From an uncultured Bacteroidia bacterium (lineage in GTDB: Bacteria; Bacteroidota; Bacteroidia; Bacteroidales; F082), in NCBI GenBank assembly GCA_902770835.1, contig CACXUM010000007.1:1-64000 (forward strand): a stretch of DNA of 64,000 nt, written 5' to 3'. The translations under genes and the position numbers were made by a program. This document shows, piece after piece, positions 9,103 to 15,977 of the stretch (positions within the stretch are counted from its first letter, which is position 1; each line of letters opens with the position of its first letter). The notes under the pieces were generated by a model. That model was given only the letters and a program-made list of their open reading frames with translations. It was not told the DNA's origin and made no database searches.

Positions 9103-11463
9103 TTATTTCCTCACATTCACCTTCTGCACCATCACGCCATCGGAGGTCTTGATTCGGACGAGATAGATGCCTTGTCCGTAGCCACTCAGGTCGAGGATGG
9201 CACTATCTTCGGCTGAGGTTTCGCAAACCTTTTGGCCGAGCAGGTTGCTTATGCTAATGTGCATTGTGCCTTGGCCTTCAATGTTGAGCAGGCCGTTGGT
9301 CGGGTTGGGGTAGAGGCTGACATTTGAAGTGTTTTCGTCAACATTGGTAATGCCAATCAGCACATCCCAGTATTCCGATTCACATTGCTCTTCTCCGCGA
9401 ATATAAACACAATTGACGGAATAGTAAACATCGCCGAGGAACAGGTCGTAGGCGTTATCGAAATAATCATAAATGCTGTTGCCATCGTAAGGGATCTCGG
9501 CAATCAGTTCATCTCCAGACTTATAGGCACCGATTGAGCGAACCACTCTGAAATGGTGAAGGTTGGCAGTGATTTCGGGGCGATTCCATGAGATGTAGGC
9601 ACCAAATTCGTCATCATCGTGCCATTGGTATTCACCTTGAAGATTCTGCACGGGATAGCAGGTCAATGGGCCTTGTTCGCAGTTGTTGTTGTAGGTCAGG
9701 AACACGCCATCTTCGAGGTCGTTGCTGACGTAGAGTTCGTTGCCTGCAAAATCCGAAATCGTGAACGAGCACTCATAGTCGGTGTCGTATTCTTCGCTGG
9801 TGTGAAACCAGCCGTGGTTCCAGATGAAGTTGAGGTTGCCTTTCAGCAAGGGCAGGGTGACGGTTTGCTCCGCGCCTTCGCTCATGCCGATAATGGCGAT
9901 GCGCTGGCCGCTTTCGGAGGTCACGCTGATGGCAGCGCCTTTCCAGCCGTCGCCACCGTCATCATGGAGTACGAAGGTGACGTCGCATTTCTCGCCGACC
10001 AAAATCGAACGGTAAGTGGTTCGGCTGATGCCAGCCTCATTGCTAACGAAGATGGCATATTCGTAAAGGCCAGGTTCGAGGTCATTGTCCTCAAATTCCA
10101 TGTCGGCACCCACTTGGGCATCGGCCAATTCTGCAATGACTTCAAAATTGCGGCGGATGGTGACTGATGTAATGGAAGAAAGGTCGCTTCCTTCGACGGT
10201 CAATGTCGGGTTAGTCCATTGCAGTTTAACGCCTTTAAAGTTATTGTTTTCAATGACTTGCATGTTTGTTACGCTATCGGGACGTTGGGCATATTCGTCC
10301 GAGTTAGGGACGATATGGCCCGTGAAGCCGTTAAAGGTGTTGAAGGCGTATTTGGTGGTGTTGAGTGCGCCAATGGGGCACCAAGCGTCGTCGCGACCGC
10401 TCCATCCCCAGTTGAAGTGGAAATAGTCGTTCTCGTCGTAACCGTCGCACACGAAGGCGTGACCACCGGAGCCGCTGTCGTCGGAACCACTGTAATAAAG
10501 CGGGATTTGTTCATCCAAGCCGCCGTCTTTCAGCATTTGCGCCCATTGCTCGTTGGAGTAGCCTCCACCCCACCAGCCTCCGCCCCAGTTGGTCTCATGC
10601 TCATCGCAGTTGTAACGGAAGTAGTTGCGCAGCGCATTCGGCACCATTTCAGAGTAGGCACCGCTGCCGTTGCCGCTGTATTGCATGTCAACCGATATGC
10701 CGAGGTGGTGCAGCAGTTGGGCGATCTCGAAGTATTCCTCCTCGGTGCTTGTTGAGTCCAAAGTGTTGGGCATCAGTTCAAAATGATACTCGGTCTGCCC
10801 GAAATTGGCGCTCTGCTGGGCATAGCCTGCTGGATTGTAGGAGTAGGAGCCTGTACCCGTGGCTGGCCATTCCCAATACTTCATCACCTGGCCCATGGCC
10901 GTAGCCACGCAGCCGGCATACACATGGCCGCCGCTGCCCGTCGTGTCTTCGGGACATTGGCTGTTCCACGGAAAGTTTTGGTTCCAGAGGGTCTGGCAGA
11001 GCGGACCTACCACGGCACGGGTTTGCTTGCCACGGTTGAGGCTGCCTGTTTCGCTCACCGACTTCCATTCTGCGGTGATGTCTAAAGTAGCCTTGAGGTT
11101 GTGTTCGCGCACATACTGGATTTCCTCGCGGAAACCATCAAGGGTGAATTGGAAACCCTCTGCCACGTTGTTGGGGTCGTATTGGCCTGTGGTGGAGTAG
11201 GCCAAAATGGGTTTCACGCGGTCATCGCCAGCCACGATGACGAAGCCTTCGCCATTCGCGACATTAAAGACGTAATAATCAACGGCATTGCGGTTGGATG
11301 CCGTGCTGATTAATTGAAGTTGGATTCCAGCGTTTCTTTGGCTGAGTGATGTGGTGCTCAGGAATTTGGCACCCAATTTTTGGGCCTTCTGTTGGCTGAC
11401 AGGGCCTGCCATCAGGCTGCCGATGGCAGCGATGAGGCATAAAGTTAAAGTCAGTTTCTTCAT
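9103..11463 (-). CDS. Secreted C10 (streptopain-like) cysteine protease with T9SS sorting domain
   Basis: 786 residues. The start is set at 11463 because MKKLTLTLCLIAAIGSLMAG is a clear signal peptide; nine residues upstream are dispensable. Order: signal peptide (1-21); propeptide of the Spi type (about 22-150, VFNVANGEGFVIVAGDD); peptidase domain with catalytic C185 in YAGCVATAMGQ and H335 in SGGHAFVCDGY followed by FHFNWGWSG; then Fn3-like and cleaved-adhesin-like beta modules; and a C-terminal sorting domain (about 715-786) with YPNP and SNLLGQKV. It should cross the outer membrane through T9SS and be anchored or released there. Relatives include SpeB and the periodontain/PrtT proteases. 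Substrate unknown. Confidence 0.9.
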   Translation of the reverse strand: MKKLTLTLCLIAAIGSLMAGPVSQQKAQKLGAKFLSTTSLSQRNAGIQLQLISTASNRNAVDYYVFNVANGEGFVIVAGDDRVKPILAYSTTGQYDPNNVAEGFQFTLDGFREEIQYVREHNLKATLDITAEWKSVSETGSLNRGKQTRAVVGPLCQTLWNQNFPWNSQCPEDTTGSGGHVYAGCVATAMGQVMKYWEWPATGTGSYSYNPAGYAQQSANFGQTEYHFELMPNTLDSTSTEEEYFEIAQLLHHLGISVDMQYSGNGSGAYSEMVPNALRNYFRYNCDEHETNWGGGWWGGGYSNEQWAQMLKDGGLDEQIPLYYSGSDDSGSGGHAFVCDGYDENDYFHFNWGWSGRDDAWCPIGALNTTKYAFNTFNGFTGHIVPNSDEYAQRPDSVTNMQVIENNNFKGVKLQWTNPTLTVEGSDLSSITSVTIRRNFEVIAELADAQVGADMEFEDNDLEPGLYEYAIFVSNEAGISRTTYRSILVGEKCDVTFVLHDDGGDGWKGAAISVTSESGQRIAIIGMSEGAEQTVTLPLLKGNLNFIWNHGWFHTSEEYDTDYECSFTISDFAGNELYVSNDLEDGVFLTYNNNCEQGPLTCYPVQNLQGEYQWHDDDEFGAYISWNRPEITANLHHFRVVRSIGAYKSGDELIAEIPYDGNSIYDYFDNAYDLFLGDVYYSVNCVYIRGEEQCESEYWDVLIGITNVDENTSNVSLYPNPTNGLLNIEGQGTMHISISNLLGQKVCETSAEDSAILDLSGYGQGIYLVRIKTSDGVMVQKVNVRK

Positions 11464-11494
11464 ATTAATAGGTTTTGAGATTAATTTCAAAGGG

Positions 11495-11502
11495 CAAAGA
11501 TA
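11495..11502 (-). promoter_or_regulatory. -7 box of the C10 protease gene
   Basis: TATCTTTG on the minus strand, 31 bp upstream of the chosen ATG; it supports the shorter start. Confidence 0.6.
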
Positions 11503-11602
11503 AATGCTTTATCTTTATGCTTAGGTGCAACAATATGAAAAAAATAACGGGGCGCTGACATAAATCAACACTCCGTACTTTTGAATGTCAGTTGACAATT
11601 AT

Positions 11603-12070
11603 TTAAACATTGGTGCTTGGAACCTCTTTCGGGTTGGGACCCCATTTGTTTTCGCCAGGTTGGCTGTCCTTGCACAGCCATACAACAAACAAGACTGTTA
11701 GTGCAAGTGCAATGATGGCTAATATAAGAAGAACACCAGACCCAATCTTGAGAGAACTTTTACCCAATACTGTAATACTACTGTTGAGCAATGCGACAAT
11801 CAAGAGGATAAACATATTCCATCCACGTTTGCCAATGTCGTGAAGACGTCTAACACCAACAGCCAATGATGGTATGACAATAGCCAATGAATAAACAAGA
11901 TAAAGATATGTAAGAAATTTTGCCTCAGGGAAAACACGGGCTATCAATGCAAAACCCAACATAAAGAGGACATTAAACAAAACAAAATACCAATACTCGG
12001 AACGGCGTGCACGTCCCGAAAAGGTTGCATACTTTGAAAACACGCTTTTAATGGCTTCTCCGAAACTCAT
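11603..12070 (-). CDS. DUF805 inner-membrane protein
   Basis: 155 residues with the DUF805 pattern: N-terminal YATFSGRARRSEYWYFVLFN, then about four membrane helices, with PSLAVGVRRLHDIGKRGWN between helices 2 and 3 and WLCKDSQPGENKWGPNPK at the C-terminus. DUF805 proteins (YhaH-like) have no settled function. It has its own promoter box and no operon partners. Confidence 0.88.
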   Translation of the reverse strand: MSFGEAIKSVFSKYATFSGRARRSEYWYFVLFNVLFMLGFALIARVFPEAKFLTYLYLVYSLAIVIPSLAVGVRRLHDIGKRGWNMFILLIVALLNSSITVLGKSSLKIGSGVLLILAIIALALTVLFVVWLCKDSQPGENKWGPNPKEVPSTNV

Positions 12071-12098
12071 AGTTTTAATTTTTGGGGTTAATACGCTG

Positions 12099-12106
12099 CA
12101 AAAATA
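12099..12106 (-). promoter_or_regulatory. -7 box of the DUF805 gene
   Basis: TATTTTTG on the minus strand, 29 bp before the ATG. Confidence 0.55.
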
Positions 12107-12133
12107 GGTAATACTCTATTTTCTTGCAACTTT

Positions 12134-13810
12134 TTATTCTTTTAATTTCTTGTATCTAAATCGTTTCGGCTCCACATTGCCCAAGCGTTTCATCTTGTTT
12201 TCCTCGTATTCCGAGTAAGAACCTTCAAAGAAATAAACCTGCGAATTGCCCTCGAAAGCGAGGATGTGAGTGGCCACACGATCAAGGAACCAGCGGTCGT
12301 GGCTGATAATGACGGCGCAACCCGCGAAGTTCTCTAAGCCTTCCTCCAAAGCGCGTAAAGTGTTGACATCGATGTCGTTGGTGGGTTCGTCTAAGAGGAG
12401 CACGTTGGCTTCTTGTTTCAGAGTCAAGGCCAAATGCATACGGTTGCGCTCACCGCCCGAAAGTACGCCGGCCTTCTTCTGCTGGTCGTTGCCGCCAAAG
12501 TTGAAGCGCGAGACGTAGGCGCGGGAGTTCATGCTGCGTTTGCCCAACTGGATGAGTTCGTTGCCGCCGCTGATGACCTCCCAAACGGTCTTTTCCGGGT
12601 CGATTTCGGCGTGTTGCTGATCGACATAGCCGATTTTCACCGTTTCGCCGACCTCGAAAGTGCCTGAATCGGGCTTTTCCAAGCCCATGATGAGGCGGAA
12701 CAAGGTGGTCTTGCCCGCGCCATTCGGCCCGATGACACCCACGATGCCGCCTTGCGGCAGGCTGAAGTTTAGGTTTTCAAACAAGAGTTTGTCGCCGTAG
12801 GCTTTGGTAACATCGTGCGCCTCAATGACTTTCGAGCCAAGTCGGTCGCCGTTGGGGATGTAGATTTCGAGTTTCTCTTCCTTTTCCTTCACGTCCTCGT
12901 TGAGCATTTTCTCATACGATTCCAAACGCGCCTTGCCCTTCGCGTGACGGGCTTTTGGGGCCATGCGCACCCATTCCAACTCCCTTTCAAGGGTCTTGCG
13001 GCGCTTGCTTTCGGTCTTTTCCTCCATCGCGAGGCGGGCGGTCTTCTGGTCGAGCCACGAGGAATAGTTGCCCTTCCACGGGATGCCTTCGCCTCGGTCG
13101 AGTTCGAGAATCCAGCCGGCCACGTGGTCGAGGAAGTAACGGTCGTGGGTGACGGCGATGACGGTGCCCTTGTACTGCTGCAAGTGGCTCTCCAACCATT
13201 GGATGCTCTCTGCGTCAAGGTGGTTGGTGGGCTCGTCAAGGAGCAGGATGTCAGGCTCTTGCAAGAGAAGCCTGCACAAGGCCACGCGGCGACGCTCGCC
13301 ACCGGAAAGGTTGCGCACGAGCGTGTCGCCGTCGGGACAGTTCAATGCGTCCATGGCGCGTTCCAGTTTGCTGTCGAGTTCCCAAGCGTCGTGTTGCTCG
13401 ATGAGTTCGGTGAGTTCGCCCTGACGGGCAATCAGTTTGTCGAAGTCCGCGTCGGGTTCGGCGAACTTGTTGTTGATTTCCTCGTATTCCTTGAGGATGT
13501 CAACGATTTCCTGTACGCCTTCCTCCACCACTTGGCGGACGGTCTTGTTGTCGTCCAATTGCGGCTCTTGGTCGAGCATCCCGACCGAATAGCCGGGCGA
13601 GAAGACCACTTCGCCGTTGAAGGATTTCTCCTTGCCCGCGATGATGCGCAGCAAGGTCGATTTTCCCGCTCCGTTCAGGCCGATGATGCCGATTTTGGCG
13701 CCATAGAAGAAGGAGAGGTAGATGTCTTTCAGGATTTGTCTTGACGGCGGGATGATTTTGCTTACGCCCACCATCGAAAAGATGATTTTTTTGTCGTCGG
13801 GTTGTGCCAT
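12134..13810 (-). CDS. ettA: Energy-dependent translational throttle protein EttA (ABC-F)
   Basis: A 558-residue cytosolic ABC-F ATPase, close to the 555 of E. coli EttA. It has two ABC cassettes: Walker A GLNGAGKST (about 43-51) with signature LSGGERRR, and Walker [10 protein letters not shown] with LSGGERNR, each followed by LLLDEPTN. The linker carries the EttA-type PKARHAKGKARL stretch. No membrane segments. EttA binds the ribosomal E site and gates entry into elongation according to the ATP/ADP ratio. Monocistronic. Confidence 0.93.
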   Translation of the reverse strand: MAQPDDKKIIFSMVGVSKIIPPSRQILKDIYLSFFYGAKIGIIGLNGAGKSTLLRIIAGKEKSFNGEVVFSPGYSVGMLDQEPQLDDNKTVRQVVEEGVQEIVDILKEYEEINNKFAEPDADFDKLIARQGELTELIEQHDAWELDSKLERAMDALNCPDGDTLVRNLSGGERRRVALCRLLLQEPDILLLDEPTNHLDAESIQWLESHLQQYKGTVIAVTHDRYFLDHVAGWILELDRGEGIPWKGNYSSWLDQKTARLAMEEKTESKRRKTLERELEWVRMAPKARHAKGKARLESYEKMLNEDVKEKEEKLEIYIPNGDRLGSKVIEAHDVTKAYGDKLLFENLNFSLPQGGIVGVIGPNGAGKTTLFRLIMGLEKPDSGTFEVGETVKIGYVDQQHAEIDPEKTVWEVISGGNELIQLGKRSMNSRAYVSRFNFGGNDQQKKAGVLSGGERNRMHLALTLKQEANVLLLDEPTNDIDVNTLRALEEGLENFAGCAVIISHDRWFLDRVATHILAFEGNSQVYFFEGSYSEYEENKMKRLGNVEPKRFRYKKLKE

Positions 13811-13849
13811 TTATGTTGAATTGTTGATTGTTGAAAATGCATTATTGTG

Positions 13850-13884
13850 GTGCCATAAGTACCCGAAAAAAGGAGTTATGGCAC
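13850..13884. repeat. GTGCCATAA hairpin over the stop of the DUF234-type ATPase gene
   Basis: GTGCCATAAGT (13850-13860) and TTATGGCAC (13876-13884) form a perfect 9-bp stem. On the minus strand GTG CCA TAA encodes the last two residues and the stop of the ATPase gene. The same 9-11-mer recurs three times at the gene's 5' end. Confidence 0.85.
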
Positions 13885-15291
13885 AAATAAATCGTCTAAC
13901 TCTATTTCGTTTTGTATCTCTGTGCTATAAGTGTTACGCTTTAATCCACAAGCAGTTATCATAGTGATATGCAACGCTTTTCGGGTGGAAGTCTTGTTTC
14001 TGAACGCCTCCAATCTTTCATAAAGCCGTTCAAGGTAATTGCGGGTGATTTCGTATGGGGCTTTCGAGAATTTTATCTCACACAAATTGATGACATTGTC
14101 GCGCCGGTCGATGATCATGTCAATCTGTTCGCAAGAGTCTTCTGTCCGGCTGTTCCACGAACACACATCGGTAAGCACTCCTGTGATTCCGAGTTTTTGC
14201 TTTATTTGTGGGATATGCAGAAGACACACTTGTTCAAAGGCATAGCCACACCAAGCTCGTCGTGTGGGGTTGTCAAGCATGTTGCTCCAGCGGTGTTCGT
14301 CGCGTCCTTTGCTGTTGCGGACGAAAGTGAGATAGAAGTGTATATAAGGGTCGGTTATCTGGAAGAGGGCATCGCGTTCCACCTTGCCGAAAGCGTAATA
14401 TTTGCTGATGATGTCGCATTTGCACAAGTTGTTGAGAACGTCGGATAGTTTGCCGCTGTTGCCGATATGCAGTGCTTCCTTGATTTCTTTTTGTGTCAGG
14501 CCTTTGTTTTTGCTGCTGATGGCCTCAACGACAGACTTGTACAGCCCCGACTCCTTGAAAAGGGAACGAAACAAAAAATCGTATTCCGTGGCCAAAGGGG
14601 CGTCTTTTGCGAAGAAAAGCTCATCGATGTTCTGTGTGGGGCTTAACGAAGGGTTCAGCAGGCTTAGATAATAAGGTATTCCGCCTACGGCCATATAAGT
14701 CTCTGCCATTTGGAAACGGCTCATAACCATCTTTTTGCTTTTGAGATACAACTCGGTTTCGTTCAGGCTGAACGGGGCGAGATGCATACTGCGTGTTATC
14801 CGGTTATAAAGGCCTCCTTTGTCGCCTATCAGATTGCCGATCATCCAAGTGGTGGCACTGCCACACACCACAAGCATCAATCTTTCTTGTGCGGCCCCCC
14901 AACTGTTCCAAAAATACTCGAATGCCGTCTTGAATCTCGACCTCTGGGTGTCCAACCAAGGCAATTCATCAATGAAGACGACGAGGCGTTTCTTGCGCGA
15001 ATGGCTGAGATAGGTCTTTAACTGGTCGAAAGCATCGAACCAATTGCCTACCACCGGGAAATAGCTTTTTGAGTACTTGTTGAGTTGTTTGTTGAACAAT
15101 GCCAATTGCTCTTCCCGCGAGCCGAGATAAACGCCAGTCATGTAAAAGTCAAAGGAATCGTTGAAAAACTGCCTGACGAGCCAAGTCTTGCCCACGCGCC
15201 TACGACCATAGACAGCCACTAACTCAGGCTTCCCTGATTCGTAACATTGCCGTAAAATCTCTTGCTCTTTATTTCTGCCGACAATTTCCAT
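13876..15291 (-). CDS. ATPase of the AAA/DUF234 family (copy 1)
   Basis: 471 residues. An N-terminal P-loop ATPase domain has YGRRRVGKTW (Walker A, 29-36) and LVVFIDELPWLDTQRS (Walker B, about 104-118). A middle winged-helix-like region follows, then a C-terminal DUF234 domain with a nuclease-like core (CEQIDMIIDRRDNVINLCEIKFS, i.e. D...E-x-K) near 400. The fold class is known from archaeal and bacterial ATPases of unproven function, often present in many copies in Bacteroidales. The D..ExK pattern suggests DNA cleavage or binding; this is inference. About 40% identical-looking to the copy at 35816-37255. It is bracketed at both ends by copies of one motif. Confidence 0.85.
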   Translation of the reverse strand: MEIVGRNKEQEILRQCYESGKPELVAVYGRRRVGKTWLVRQFFNDSFDFYMTGVYLGSREEQLALFNKQLNKYSKSYFPVVGNWFDAFDQLKTYLSHSRKKRLVVFIDELPWLDTQRSRFKTAFEYFWNSWGAAQERLMLVVCGSATTWMIGNLIGDKGGLYNRITRSMHLAPFSLNETELYLKSKKMVMSRFQMAETYMAVGGIPYYLSLLNPSLSPTQNIDELFFAKDAPLATEYDFLFRSLFKESGLYKSVVEAISSKNKGLTQKEIKEALHIGNSGKLSDVLNNLCKCDIISKYYAFGKVERDALFQITDPYIHFYLTFVRNSKGRDEHRWSNMLDNPTRRAWCGYAFEQVCLLHIPQIKQKLGITGVLTDVCSWNSRTEDSCEQIDMIIDRRDNVINLCEIKFSKAPYEITRNYLERLYERLEAFRNKTSTRKALHITMITACGLKRNTYSTEIQNEIELDDLFVP

Positions 15292-15314
15292 TCCTTTTGC
15301 CTTTTATCGTGCCG

Positions 15315-15322
15315 CAAATGTA
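15315..15322 (-). promoter_or_regulatory. -7 box of DUF234 ATPase copy 1
   Basis: TACATTTG on the minus strand, 23 bp before the ATG. One GTGCCATAA copy (15335-15343) lies about where the -33 element should be, so that motif could be an operator. Confidence 0.55.
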
Positions 15323-15334
15323 CAATAATATTTG

Positions 15335-15397
15335 TTATGGCACAAGAAAAAAGATTATATTAGTGCCATAAGTTGTTATTTTTTTCACTTATGGCAC
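15335..15397. repeat. Three copies of the GTGCCATAA motif upstream of DUF234 ATPase copy 1
   Basis: TTATGGCAC at 15335-15343, GTGCCATAAGT at 15363-15373 and ACTTATGGCAC at 15387-15397. The last two form a perfect 11-bp inverted repeat around a 13-base spacer. Outside this gene's flanks the only other 9-mer match noticed is at about 20155. Confidence 0.85.
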
Positions 15398-15542
15398 GAT
15401 AAAATAAATCATAAAATATTATTTATTAATGTTTTAAGTAAAATCACCTCTGATTTTTTTAGGGAGATATTGCTGTTACTATTTTTTTGTCGTTGGGTTG
15501 TGCAATATCAGTTGTCAGTTAATAGTTGTTCAGTTGTCAGTT
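15398..15542. other. AT-rich spacer, no gene seen
   Basis: Between the motif cluster and the compound repeat. It contains short direct repeats of GTTGTCAGTT (about 15510-15541). No coding region, RNA gene or terminator was recognised. Confidence 0.6.
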
Positions 15543-15660
15543 GTGCAGGGACTGACGTCGCCTGCTTATTGGTGTGTCGCCCCTACGGGGCTAGGTTTGT
15601 TTGTCGGCAGGGGTTGCGTTGCGCTTCACCGCCTGCTTAATATCCTACGCCCCTACGGGG
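15543..15660 (+). repeat. Compound dispersed repeat (GCAGG...CCTGCTTA...CCCCTACGGGG)
   Basis: Two diverged units in tandem: 15543-15589 and about 15606-15660. Each runs from GCAGGG through CGCCTGCTTA to CCCCTACGGG. A third copy lies in reverse orientation at 31903-31950, over the yidD stop codon. Confidence 0.8.
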
Positions 15661-15666
15661 CTTTGT

Positions 15667-15693
15667 GTCATTGCGAGGAACGAAGCAATCCAG
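15667..15693 (+). repeat. Dispersed repeat A (GCGAGGAACGAAGCAATCC)
   Basis: One copy of the GTCATTGCGAGG..CGAAGCAATCCAG element. Other copies: 25202, 51534-51629 (an inverted pair), 54681-54824 (two) and 55182-55365 (four). This kind of element is widespread in bacterial genomes as a non-coding repeat. Confidence 0.85.
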
Positions 15694-15709
15694 AAAAGGG
15701 TTGCTGTTT

Positions 15710-15937
15710 TTATGCTGATTGTCGGCGGTAGCCAAGGGGGGTACAAATTGTACCCCACACGGAATCCAACTCCGCGTCTCGCGAACGCATCCGTTTAATG
15801 TACTGCTTAACATCAGCACTGTCCGTTAATAATTCGACAATATCCGCCACGGCAAAAAAGTATTTTTCCTCTTTCTCGTTCCAAACGACGCGGACCTTCT
15901 TTCCTTCAAAAATCTGTATGATTGATTCGTTTGGCAT
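15710..15937 (-). pseudogene. Bro-N domain protein fragment (3'-truncated)
   Basis: 75 codons. Residues 1-66 resemble the start of phage-type Bro-N/antirepressor proteins common in Bacteroidales (IIQIFEGKKVRVVWNEKEEKYFFAVADIVELLTDSADVKQYIKR and WGTICTPL). Complete relatives continue with a second conserved block and are several times longer. Here homology stops abruptly after TPL and the frame ends in an unrelated GYRRQSA tail about 20 bp from dispersed repeat A. It is probably a remnant left by a deletion or repeat-mediated rearrangement. Confidence 0.65.
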
Positions 15938-15977
15938 GGTTTTTAATTTATTGGTTATTAATGTATTATGATAATAA

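Noticed and set aside
11576-11583. TACTTTTG on the plus strand, matching the -7 consensus
   Set aside because: No plus-strand gene follows; downstream lies only the antisense of the DUF805 gene.
15738-15756. Perfect palindrome GGGGTACAAATTGTACCCC
   Set aside because: It lies in the Bro-N fragment and simply encodes the conserved residues WGTICTP; a coding coincidence is the simpler reading.
15332-15798. Plus-strand open frames through the repeat-rich spacer
   Set aside because: They cross several repeat families and show no protein-like pattern.
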